Source: Alistipes sp. An66 (GTDB taxonomy: Bacteria > Bacteroidota > Bacteroidia > Bacteroidales > Rikenellaceae). Taken from it: 64,000 bases of DNA. Location of the stretch: the NCBI RefSeq assembly GCF_002161445.1, contig NZ_NFHT01000009.1, positions 50,731-114,730 of the forward strand. The letters run 5' to 3'. The translations under genes were made by a program, and so were the position numbers. A model generated the notes under the pieces. It made no database searches. It was not told the DNA's origin and worked only from the letters and a program-made list of their open reading frames with translations. This document shows, one piece after another, positions 35,447-43,484 of this stretch. Each line of letters starts with the position of its first letter. Positions within the stretch are counted from its first letter, which is position 1.

Positions 35447-36103
35447 ATGGTAGATTGTTGCATATTCGATCTGGACGGAGTGCTGGTCGATACGGCCCGT
35501 TTCCATTACGAAGCCTGGGCGGCAATAGCCCGGGAATTGGGCTTTGCGTTCACTGCGGCGCAGGGTGAGGCGACGAAGGGTGTGAGCCGGATGGCGTCGT
35601 TGGAGATCGTGCTGCGGGCCGGGGGGCTCGAAAACCGCTTCACTTCGGCCGAAAAGGAACAGTTGGCGGCCCGCAAGAATGCGCTCTATTTGCAGAAGGT
35701 GTCGGGGATGACGCCGGCGGACGTGCTTCCGGGCGTCCGTTCGTTTCTGGAAGATGTGGGGCGCCACGGCGTCAGCCGGGTGCTGGGCTCGGCGTCGAAG
35801 AATGCGGGGGTGATCCTGGATTGCTGCGACCTTCGGCGGATGTTCGAGGCGGTGGTCGACGGCACGACGGTCACGCGTGCGAAACCCGACCCGGAGGTCT
35901 TCCTGCAAGGTGCGGCGCGGGCCGGCGCCGCCGCATCGTCGTGCGTGGTCTTCGAGGACGCGGCGGCGGGGATCGAGGCCGCGACGCGGGCCGGGATGCG
36001 TTCGGTGGGCGTTGGCGGCAGCCCGGCGCTATCGGGCGCGACGATGCAGCTGCGGAGTTTCGAGAATTTCAGCTTTGACATGTTATGCAGACAAATAGAC
36101 TGA
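35447..36103 (+). CDS. Beta-phosphoglucomutase
   Basis: The enzyme converts beta-glucose 1-phosphate to glucose 6-phosphate. The ATG at 35447 gives 218 residues; an upstream TTG lies inside the -7 box and is rejected. The HAD nucleophile and acid are Asp8 and Asp10 in CIFDLDGVLVDTARFHYEAW. The cap domain shows KGVSRMASLEIVL, then VLGSASKNAGVIL (motif II Ser) and FEDAAAGIEAATRAGM (motif IV). The next gene, a GH65 phosphorylase, overlaps by 19 bases and would supply the beta-anomer substrate. Confidence 0.93.
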   Translation: MVDCCIFDLDGVLVDTARFHYEAWAAIARELGFAFTAAQGEATKGVSRMASLEIVLRAGGLENRFTSAEKEQLAARKNALYLQKVSGMTPADVLPGVRSFLEDVGRHGVSRVLGSASKNAGVILDCCDLRRMFEAVVDGTTVTRAKPDPEVFLQGAARAGAAASSCVVFEDAAAGIEAATRAGMRSVGVGGSPALSGATMQLRSFENFSFDMLCRQID

Positions 36104-38391
36104 ACCTGACGATCGATGCGTGGAAGATCGTCGAACGGGATTTCGATCCCGCGCGGGTATTGAGTTCGGAGTCTCTCTTTGCGCTGGGCAACGGCGTGAT
36201 GGGCGGGCGTGCGAACTTCGAGGAGCCCTATTCGGGCGCGACGTTGCAGGGGAACTACCTCGGCGGGGTCTATTACCCGGACAAGACGCGCGTGGGGTGG
36301 TGGAAGAACGGCTACCCGGAGTACTTTGCGAAGGTGCTGAACGCGGCGTTCTGGATCGGCGTGGAGGTGCAGGTGGACGGCGAGCCTCTGGACCTGGCCC
36401 GGGTCGAGGTCCTGGACTTTTACCGGGAGCTGGACATGCGGCGGTCGGTGCTGACGCGCCGCATGCGGGTCCGGATGCGCAACGGCGCCGAGGTTGCCGT
36501 GGAGGCGGTGCGTTTTCTGCCGCTGTCGCGGCGCGAGGCGGGCGTGGTCCGGTATGCGGTCACGCCGCTGAACCGCGCCGTGGAGGTGAGCCTGACGCCG
36601 TTCATCGACGCCGACGTGCGCAATGCGGACGCGAACTACGACGAGAAGTTCTGGGAACCGGTGCTCACGGAGGATGACGTCACGCAGAGCCGGACGCGGA
36701 AGAGCGGTTTCGAGGCGGCGTGGGCGCAGTCCGTGACGCTGGATTTCGGCGCGGAACACCTCACGACGGCGGATTTCGCCTGCGAGACGCGCCCGGAGCA
36801 GGTTCGCCACCGCGTGACGCGGCGCTGCGAGCCGGAGCAAACGGTGACGCTGACCAAATATGCGGGAATCTGCTCGTCGCTGAACCACGCGCCGGAGGAG
36901 CTGGCCGCGGCGGCGCGTTCCGTGGCTGCGGAGGCCCGGCGTGCGGGCTTCGCGACGCTGCTCCGCGAGCAGGAGGCGGCGTGGGCGGCGCGCTGGCACG
37001 GCTGCGACATCACGATCGGGGGCGATGCTGCGGCGCAGCAGGGAATCCGGTTCTGCATCTTCATGCTGCTGCAAACCTATACGGGCGTGGATACGCGCCT
37101 GAACATCGGCCCGAAGGGCTTCACGGGGGAGAAGTACGGCGGCGTGACCTACTGGGACACGGAGGCCTACTGCCTGCCGTTCTACCTGGCGACGGCCGGA
37201 GCGGCCGTGGCGCGCGAGTTGCTGCTCTACCGTTACAACCAGCTGGACAAGGCGATCGAGAACGCCGCGAAGCTGGGCTTCGGGGGCGGCGCTGCGCTCT
37301 ACCCGATGGTGACGATCAACGGCGAGGAGTGCCACAATGAATGGGAGATCACTTTCGAGGAGATCCATCGCAACGGAGCCATTGCCTATGCCATCTACAA
37401 TTACATCCGCTATACGGGCGACGAGGGCTATCTGGCCGAAGCGGGCCTGGAAGTCCTGTTGTCGATCGCGCGCTTCTGGGCGCAGCGGATCACGTGGTCG
37501 GAGGCGCGGCAGCGCTACGTGATGCTGGGCGTCACGGGCCCGAACGAATACGAGAACAACGTCAACAACAACTGGTACACCTCCTATATTGCGTGCTGGT
37601 CGATGCGCTATGCGGCGCAGGCTGCGGCGTGGGTTCGGGAGCACCGCCCGGAGGATTACGCGCGGATCTGCGCCCGGCGGAAGTTCGACGAGGCGTCGGA
37701 GACGGAGCAGTGGCAGCGGATCGTGGAGGGGATGTACCTGGGCGAGGACCGGGAGCTGGGTATCTTCCTGCAACAGGACGGCTATCTGGACAAGGAGCAG
37801 CGGCTGGCCTCGGATCTGGATCCGTCGGAGCGTCCGTTGAACCAGAAGTGGTCGTGGGACCGGATCCTGCGGTCGTGCTTCATCAAGCAGGCGGACGTCC
37901 TGCAAGGACTCTACTTCTTCGGGGATGATTTCGACCGGGAGACCGTGTGCCGGAACTTCGACTTCTACGAGCCGCGCACGGTGCACGAATCGAGCCTCTC
38001 GCCGTGCGTGCATGCGATCCTTGCGGCGCGTCTGGGCAAGATGGAGAAGGCCTACGAGCTCTACCTGCGGACGTCGCGCCTGGATCTGGACGACTACAAC
38101 CGCGAGGTGGCCGAGGGATGCCACGTGACGTCGATGGCCGGGACGTGGCTCTCGGTGGTGGAGGGCTTCGGCGGCATGCGGATGAGCGGCGGGGTGCTGA
38201 CGTTCGACCCGCAGCTTCCGGCGGCGTGGGAGTCGCTGGGCTTCCGGGTCAACTTCCGGGGCCGGGTGCTGACGGTGCGCGTGACGCGGGAGCGGGTCGA
38301 GGTGGAGAACGAAGGCCCGGGCATGGAGCTGCGGCTCTGCGGGGCGTTGCGGCGGTTGGAGACCGACGGACGATTGATTGTGGAACTTTGA
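36085..38391 (+). CDS. GH65 disaccharide phosphorylase, probably maltose phosphorylase
   Basis: The 768-residue cytoplasmic enzyme should split maltose with inorganic phosphate into glucose and beta-glucose 1-phosphate, with inversion. The N-terminal domain starts with LFALGNGVMGGRANFEE. The (alpha/alpha)6 barrel has GGVTYWDTEAYCLPFYLAT and ECHNEWEITFEEIHRNGAIA. The general acid is Glu488 in TGPNEYENNV, at the same position as the Lactobacillus brevis enzyme (Glu487). These segments fit maltose rather than trehalose or kojibiose phosphorylase, although specificity should be treated as probable. No signal peptide is present. Confidence 0.9.
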   Translation: MQTNRLNLTIDAWKIVERDFDPARVLSSESLFALGNGVMGGRANFEEPYSGATLQGNYLGGVYYPDKTRVGWWKNGYPEYFAKVLNAAFWIGVEVQVDGEPLDLARVEVLDFYRELDMRRSVLTRRMRVRMRNGAEVAVEAVRFLPLSRREAGVVRYAVTPLNRAVEVSLTPFIDADVRNADANYDEKFWEPVLTEDDVTQSRTRKSGFEAAWAQSVTLDFGAEHLTTADFACETRPEQVRHRVTRRCEPEQTVTLTKYAGICSSLNHAPEELAAAARSVAAEARRAGFATLLREQEAAWAARWHGCDITIGGDAAAQQGIRFCIFMLLQTYTGVDTRLNIGPKGFTGEKYGGVTYWDTEAYCLPFYLATAGAAVARELLLYRYNQLDKAIENAAKLGFGGGAALYPMVTINGEECHNEWEITFEEIHRNGAIAYAIYNYIRYTGDEGYLAEAGLEVLLSIARFWAQRITWSEARQRYVMLGVTGPNEYENNVNNNWYTSYIACWSMRYAAQAAAWVREHRPEDYARICARRKFDEASETEQWQRIVEGMYLGEDRELGIFLQQDGYLDKEQRLASDLDPSERPLNQKWSWDRILRSCFIKQADVLQGLYFFGDDFDRETVCRNFDFYEPRTVHESSLSPCVHAILAARLGKMEKAYELYLRTSRLDLDDYNREVAEGCHVTSMAGTWLSVVEGFGGMRMSGGVLTFDPQLPAAWESLGFRVNFRGRVLTVRVTRERVEVENEGPGMELRLCGALRRLETDGRLIVEL

Positions 38392-38407
38392 AAACAGAAA
38401 GGGAACG

Positions 38408-39691
38408 ATGTTGCATCCCGAATGGAGTTATCAGGCCGTTATTTATGAGATGAACGTGCGCCAGCTGACGCCGGAGGGGACCCTGCGGGCTGCGGCCGGC
38501 CGGCTGCCCTTCTTGAAGGAGCTGGGCATCGACGCGGTGTGGCTGATGCCGGTTTACCCGATCGGAGAGGAGTCGCGCAAGGGGACGCTGGGGTCCTACT
38601 ATTCGATCCGGGATTACTGCGCGGTGAATCCCGAGATGGGGACGATGGCGGATTTCGACGCTTTCGTGTCGGAGGCCCACCGCCTGGGGATGAAGGTGCT
38701 GCTGGACTGGGTGGCGAATCACACGTCGCGCGATGCGCGGTGGATTGCGGAGTGCCCGTCGTCGTGGTACGAACGCGACGCGGCGGGGGCCCCGGCGGTT
38801 CCGTGGGACTGGACCGACACGGCGAAGCTCAACTACGGCGAGCGGGCCGTGTGGGCGGCGCAGGCCGATGCGATGGCCTTCTGGGTGCGGGAACACGGCG
38901 TGGACGGCTTCCGGTGCGACATGGCGATGCTGGTTCCGGTGGCGTTCTGGAACGAGACGGCCGCGCGGCTGCGGGCGTTGAAGCCGGACCTGTTCCTGCT
39001 TGCGGAGGCCGAGGAGCAGAACCTTTTCGAACAGGGGGCGTTCGATGCGTGCTATGCGTGGGAGATGCACCACCTGCTGAACGACGTGGCGCAGCAGCGA
39101 TGCCGGGTGACGGCGCTGCGCGACTACCTCTATGCCGACCGGGCGCGCTATCCGGAGTGGGCGATGCGTCTGACGTTCACGTCGAACCACGACGAGAATT
39201 CGTGGAACGGCACGGATTTCACGCGCATGGGCGCGGCGCGCGAGGCGATGGCGCTCTTCACGTTCGTCGTGCCGCGCGGGCTGCCGCTGATCTACACGGG
39301 GCAGGAGGTGGGCTACGACCATTCGTTTTCGTTTTTCGACCGGGATCCGATTCCGGCGGAGCTTTACCGCGAGAACGACCATACGCGCTTTTACCGTCGG
39401 CTGACGGCCCTGCGGCATGCGAATCTGGCGCTGGCGTCGGGGGGTCGCGGCGGAGAGCTGTCGAAGATCCGCAACAACGCCGAGGACTGCCTGCTGATTC
39501 TGGTGCGTGAAGTGGCGGAGAACTGCGTGGTGGCGGTGATGAACCTGTCGCCGTATGCGATCCATGCGGAGTACTATACGGGAATCCATGCGGGGATGTA
39601 CACGGATGCCATGACGGGCGCTCCGTACGAGCTCCGGGGCCGGGTCGAAGAGGAGATGGCGCCGTGGAGTTGCCGGATTCTGACGCGCTGA
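38408..39691 (+). CDS. GH13 alpha-amylase-family enzyme, cytoplasmic
   Basis: From the ATG at 38408 the enzyme has 427 residues and no signal peptide. The TIM-barrel has all GH13 regions: DWVANHTS (region I), GFRCDMA with nucleophile Asp171 (II), LLAEAEE with acid/base Glu200 (III), and TSNHDENSW with Asp262 (IV). It is short, with no starch-binding or long C-terminal domain. Together with the GH65 enzyme 16 bases upstream it probably shortens malto-oligosaccharides. Exact action (amylase, glucosidase or transferase) is not certain. Confidence 0.9.
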   Translation: MLHPEWSYQAVIYEMNVRQLTPEGTLRAAAGRLPFLKELGIDAVWLMPVYPIGEESRKGTLGSYYSIRDYCAVNPEMGTMADFDAFVSEAHRLGMKVLLDWVANHTSRDARWIAECPSSWYERDAAGAPAVPWDWTDTAKLNYGERAVWAAQADAMAFWVREHGVDGFRCDMAMLVPVAFWNETAARLRALKPDLFLLAEAEEQNLFEQGAFDACYAWEMHHLLNDVAQQRCRVTALRDYLYADRARYPEWAMRLTFTSNHDENSWNGTDFTRMGAAREAMALFTFVVPRGLPLIYTGQEVGYDHSFSFFDRDPIPAELYRENDHTRFYRRLTALRHANLALASGGRGGELSKIRNNAEDCLLILVREVAENCVVAVMNLSPYAIHAEYYTGIHAGMYTDAMTGAPYELRGRVEEEMAPWSCRILTR

Positions 39692-39737
39692 CCGCAAAAA
39701 TGGCGGAGAAAATGATCTTTTGAAACAAAAAAGTTTA

Positions 39738-39745
39738 TAACTTTG
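39738..39745 (+). promoter_or_regulatory. -7 element (TAACTTTG) for the porin-like gene
   Basis: It matches TAnnTTTG. TTTTG at 39718-39722 is only 15-16 bases upstream, so the -33 is poorly spaced. The leader would be about 75 bases. Confidence 0.5.
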
Positions 39746-39827
39746 TCACTACGGGCCGTTTTGTAGTCGTTCGGTTCCGGATCCGGCGGACAAAAACGAC
39801 CATACGTTTAACCAAATACTCGGAAGC

Positions 39828-40634
39828 ATGAAGAAAATTTGCCTTTTACTTGGATTGATGCTTGCCGTTGCAGGCACCCGGGCCCAGGAGCAGGCTCCGG
39901 AGCAGAACGATGAAGCGACGGCACAGCGTCTGGACTCGTTGCAGCAGGTCGTCAACCAGCTGACGTCGAATGTGGAGACGCTCGAAAAGGATAATCTGAA
40001 CCAGAAGATCTGGAAGGACCGTGCGAAGTATTTCAACATCGGTTACGTGAACCAGACGGTGACGGACAAGACCTTCGGCGGAGAGATCAAGAGCGATTTC
40101 GGCGTATCGTTGAGCAGCGGCAAGACCTACTACCTGCACAGGAAGCCGATCGTCGGGATGATCAAGTTCGGACTGGACTGGACGTGGCTGGACATCAACT
40201 ATGCGAAGTCGACGCTGGAATTTGCGGACGGCGATGCGGGCGAGGTCTCCACGTCGGGCATGCACCAGGCGGAGATCGGCATGCAGTTCGGTCCTTCGGT
40301 GACGGTCAACCCGGTCCATCACCTGAAAGTAAGCGGCTATTTCCGCTTTGCGCCCTCCTATTCGGCCCTTTATGCGGACGAGACCTTCTATCACAACTAC
40401 GTATCGATGTGGAATGCCGGTTTTGCCGTGGCGTGGAAGGTGATCTCGGTGGGTGTCGAGTGGCGCTGGGGTACGGCCAAATACGGTGGACTGACGTTTG
40501 ACGAGGCGGCTTTCGACGAGAACTCCTATGGCGACGGCGATGTCACGGTGGACGACGTGATGGACAAGTTGTCGGCCGGGAAGAGCAAGTTCAAGACCAA
40601 CTCGATGCGCGTCTATTTGAGTTTCCGCTTCTGA
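39828..40634 (+). CDS. Outer-membrane beta-barrel (porin-like) protein
   Basis: The 268-residue protein has a signal peptide (MKKICLLLGLMLAVAGTRAQ). A short coiled coil (RLDSLQQVVNQLTSNVETLEKDN) is followed by alternating strands, and it ends in MRVYLSFRF with a terminal Phe, the standard barrel end. The coiled coil before the barrel could make a trimer. I do not know its substrate or named family. It is a single-gene unit. Confidence 0.75.
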   Translation: MKKICLLLGLMLAVAGTRAQEQAPEQNDEATAQRLDSLQQVVNQLTSNVETLEKDNLNQKIWKDRAKYFNIGYVNQTVTDKTFGGEIKSDFGVSLSSGKTYYLHRKPIVGMIKFGLDWTWLDINYAKSTLEFADGDAGEVSTSGMHQAEIGMQFGPSVTVNPVHHLKVSGYFRFAPSYSALYADETFYHNYVSMWNAGFAVAWKVISVGVEWRWGTAKYGGLTFDEAAFDENSYGDGDVTVDDVMDKLSAGKSKFKTNSMRVYLSFRF

Positions 40635-40797
40635 CCGGAATCTGTTTGTGAGACATCGACGGCGGCCCGCAGGTTTGCGGGCCGTTTTTTTGCGGCGGGG
40701 CAGGGCGGAGCGGAACCGGCGGGCAAGGTTGCGGAGAAACCGGCAGCGGCGGGCGCTTTTTTTTGTCTCCGGAACGGATGCGTCTCCGGTCCGGGAG

Positions 40798-40827
40798 TTG
40801 CAGGGGGCGAATATTTCGTTATCTTTG
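40798..40827 (+). promoter_or_regulatory. Promoter of the TPM-lemA-DMT cluster
   Basis: TTG (40798-40800) ends 19 bases before TATCTTTG (40820-40827). The leader to the ATG at 40838 is very short. Confidence 0.65.
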
Positions 40828-40837
40828 CGGCAGCGAT

Positions 40838-41758
40838 ATGACAAACCGACGCATCATACCTGTTATAGGGGCGCTCCTGCTTGGCGTGGCGCTTGCCCTC
40901 CCGGCAACGGCCCGGACGTGGCGCCCGGAGGAGGTCCCGAACGTCCAGCTGCGGGATGCGCGGCGCTACGTCTCGAATCCCGACGGCATCCTGCCGAGGG
41001 AGACGGTCGTGCGCCTCGACTCGATCTGCGGGTCGCTGCGCGACCGGGGGCTGGCGCAGGTGGCCGTAGTGGCCGTGGACGATATTGCGGGCGGCGATCC
41101 CTTCTCGTTCGCGATCGAACTCTTCCGGCAGTGGGGCGTGGGCTCCGCGCGGAGCAACAACGGGTTGGGGATCCTGCTGGTGAAGGAACTGCGCGAGATC
41201 CGCTTCGTCACGGGCGGGGGTCTCGAAGGCATCCTTCCCGACGCCCTGTGCAAACGGATCCAGATGCAGCGCATGCTGCCCTTTTTCCGTGCGGGGGATT
41301 ACGGCGCGGGAATGGTCGCCGGGGTCGAGGCTGCGGCCGCGGTGCTCGAAGGCGGCGAACCGGATTTGAGCGGGGACGGGACGGACGACCTTCCGTGGTG
41401 GGCGGCCCTTGCACTGGTCGGGAGCGTCTTTGTGGTCGTGCCGCTGCTGCTGTGGCTGGCCAACCGCTACGGGCGGCACCGCTGTCCGAACTGCGGGCGT
41501 CGTACCTTGAAACAGGTCTCGCAGCGGACGCTGGACATTACGCCGGAGTACCGGCTCGAAGAGTGCGAATACCTCTGCCCGCATTGCGGCAAACGCTTCC
41601 GGCGCCGGTTCCGCAGCTATCGGAACGACCGTTTCGGCGGCCGGGGCGGCGGCATGATCATCGGCGGGGGCGGTTTCGGCGGTCTGGGCGGCGGCTCGTT
41701 CGGGGGCGGCTTCGGCGGGGGTTCGTTCGGTGGCGGAGGTGCCGGCTCGCGCTGGTAA
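40838..41758 (+). CDS. TPM-domain membrane protein with zinc ribbon and Gly-rich tail
   Basis: The ATG at 40838 gives 306 residues with a signal peptide (MTNRRIIPVIGALLLGVALALPATA). The TPM domain (about residues 30-160) shows VSNPDGILPRETVVRLDSI, VAVVAVDDIAGGDPFSFAIELFRQWGVG and NNGLGILLVKELREIRFVTG. A transmembrane helix (ALALVGSVFVVVPLLLWLA) leads to a cytoplasmic zinc ribbon (CPNC...CPHC), then an Arg-rich and Gly/Phe-rich tail. TPM proteins next to LemA are common in Bacteroidota; their role is poorly known, possibly in envelope protein quality control. Confidence 0.85.
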   Translation: MTNRRIIPVIGALLLGVALALPATARTWRPEEVPNVQLRDARRYVSNPDGILPRETVVRLDSICGSLRDRGLAQVAVVAVDDIAGGDPFSFAIELFRQWGVGSARSNNGLGILLVKELREIRFVTGGGLEGILPDALCKRIQMQRMLPFFRAGDYGAGMVAGVEAAAAVLEGGEPDLSGDGTDDLPWWAALALVGSVFVVVPLLLWLANRYGRHRCPNCGRRTLKQVSQRTLDITPEYRLEECEYLCPHCGKRFRRRFRSYRNDRFGGRGGGMIIGGGGFGGLGGGSFGGGFGGGSFGGGGAGSRW

Positions 41759-41842
41759 GCGGCGGTGAGCACCCGCCCGGGAGCGGCCCGCTCCGGAGAC
41801 GGGATGCGGAAAAGGAAAAATGAATCAAAAACAGATAGAACG

Positions 41843-42418
41843 ATGAAAAAGTGGATTTGGATCGGTGTTGTAGCCGTAGTTGCGCTTTTCTTTTATGTGA
41901 AATATAACGGATTCGTGAACAAGGAGGAGCGGGTTCGGAGCGCGTGGTCGAACGTGGAGACGCAGTACCAGCGCCGTGCGGACCTGATCCCGAATCTGGT
42001 GAGCACGGTCAAGGGCTATGCGGAGCATGAGTCGCAGACGCTCAACGAGGTGACCGAGGCGCGCACTCGGGCCACGTCGATCAACCTCTCGGCCGAGGAT
42101 CTGACGCCGGAGCGGCTGGCCGAGTACCAGCAGGCGCAGGCCGGGGTCCGTTCGGCGCTGGGGCGCCTGATCGCCGTGGCGGAGAACTACCCCGACTTGA
42201 AGGCGAACCGGAACTTCCTCGAATTGCAGGCGCAGCTCGAAGGTACGGAGAACCGGATCACGGTGGCGCGTCAGGACTTCAACCGTGCGGCCGAGACCTA
42301 TAACCGTGCAGTGCGCCGCTTCCCGGCGAATCTGGTGGCGGGGCTGTTCGGTTTCGAACGCAAGCCCTATTTCGAGGCATCGGAGGGCGCGGAGCGCGTT
42401 CCGCAGGTGCAGTTCTGA
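41843..42418 (+). CDS. lemA: LemA family protein
   Basis: The ATG at 41843 gives 191 residues with an N-terminal helix (WIWIGVVAVVALFFYVKY). The LemA domain follows: VRSAWSNVETQYQRRADLIPNLVSTVKGYAEHESQTL, then RNFLELQAQLEGTENRITVARQDFN, and the terminal FPANLVAGLFGFERKPYFEA. The fold is a four-helix bundle on the outer face of the inner membrane. It follows the TPM gene by 84 bases and sits 2 bases before the DMT transporter. Confidence 0.92.
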   Translation: MKKWIWIGVVAVVALFFYVKYNGFVNKEERVRSAWSNVETQYQRRADLIPNLVSTVKGYAEHESQTLNEVTEARTRATSINLSAEDLTPERLAEYQQAQAGVRSALGRLIAVAENYPDLKANRNFLELQAQLEGTENRITVARQDFNRAAETYNRAVRRFPANLVAGLFGFERKPYFEASEGAERVPQVQF

Positions 42419-42420
42419 AA

Positions 42421-43410
42421 ATGCGCTCCGAACGTACCCGCGGTTACGTGCTCGGGGCCGTTGCCGCGGCCAGTTACGGCATGAATCCGCTCTTTGCCCT
42501 GCCGCTCTACGGGGCGGGGCTGGGTGCCGATTCGGTGCTCTTCTACCGTTATGTGCTGGCAGTGGTGATGCTCGGAGCGCTGATGCTCGTGCGTCGTCAT
42601 TCGTTTGCGCTTTCGCGGCGCGACATCGTGCCGCTGGCCGGGATGGGCATCCTCTTCTCGGTGTCGTCGCTGACGCTCTTCGAGAGCTACAACTTCATGG
42701 ACGCCGGCATCGCCTCGACGCTGCTGTTCGTCTACCCGGTGCTGGTGGCGGTGATCATGGCGGCGTTCTTCCACGAACGGGTGACCTTCACGACGGTTTT
42801 CTCGATCGCACTGGCCTGCACGGGCATCTCGCTGCTCTACCGGGGCGGTGACGGCTCGACGCTCAACCTGACGGGCGTCGTGCTGGTCTTTGTGTCGTCG
42901 CTCTCCTATGCGGTCTATATCGTGGGGATCAACCGCTCGTCGCTGAAAAACCTCCCGACCGAGAAACTGACTTTCTACTGCCTGCTTTTCGGCACGCTGG
43001 TCTATGTCGTGCGGTTGCGGGGCGGCGTCGATTTGCAGGAGATTCCGCGCGGATCGCTGTGGATCAATGCGTTGTCGCTGGCACTATTCCCGACGATCAT
43101 CTCGCTGGTGACGATGGCCGGGGCGATCCGCCGCATCGGCTCGACACCGACGGCGATCCTCGGAGCGCTGGAACCCGTCACGGCGCTGTTTTTCGGCGTT
43201 GCGGTTTTCGGCGAGGCCTTCACGCCGCGCATCGGCACCGGAGTCCTGCTGATCCTGACGGCCGTAACGCTGATCATTGCGGGTCAGTCGCTGCATGTCC
43301 CGAATGCGGTGACGCACCTGGCCCGCTGGATGTGGCGCCCGCGGCTTCCGCGCTGGGCGGTGCGGTGGGCGCACCGTCTTCCGCTGCCGCGCCTGCATCA
43401 TCGCCATTGA
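42421..43410 (+). CDS. EamA/DMT-superfamily transporter
   Basis: The 329-residue inner-membrane protein has about ten predicted helices in two EamA repeats (GYVLGAVAAASYGMNPLF; LTGVVLVFVSSLSYAVYIVGIN). A basic cytoplasmic tail rich in Arg, Trp and His (WMWRPRLPRWAVRWAHRLPLP) is longer than usual. The substrate is unknown. It starts 2 bases after lemA, so the three genes from 40838 probably form one transcript ending at the terminator at 43437. Confidence 0.85.
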   Translation: MRSERTRGYVLGAVAAASYGMNPLFALPLYGAGLGADSVLFYRYVLAVVMLGALMLVRRHSFALSRRDIVPLAGMGILFSVSSLTLFESYNFMDAGIASTLLFVYPVLVAVIMAAFFHERVTFTTVFSIALACTGISLLYRGGDGSTLNLTGVVLVFVSSLSYAVYIVGINRSSLKNLPTEKLTFYCLLFGTLVYVVRLRGGVDLQEIPRGSLWINALSLALFPTIISLVTMAGAIRRIGSTPTAILGALEPVTALFFGVAVFGEAFTPRIGTGVLLILTAVTLIIAGQSLHVPNAVTHLARWMWRPRLPRWAVRWAHRLPLPRLHHRH

Positions 43411-43436
43411 TTCGATCCGACCTGCTGAAACGGAAC

Positions 43437-43472
43437 GGCCGTCGGGAACTCTCCCGACGGCCGCCATCTTTT
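43437..43472. terminator. Terminator between convergent DMT and barrel genes
   Basis: A perfect 11-bp stem GGCCGTCGGGA (43437-43447) / TCCCGACGGCC (43452-43462) with a 4-base loop is followed by GCCATCTTTTT. Confidence 0.85.
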
Positions 43473-43484
43473 TCCGGGGTTTTG

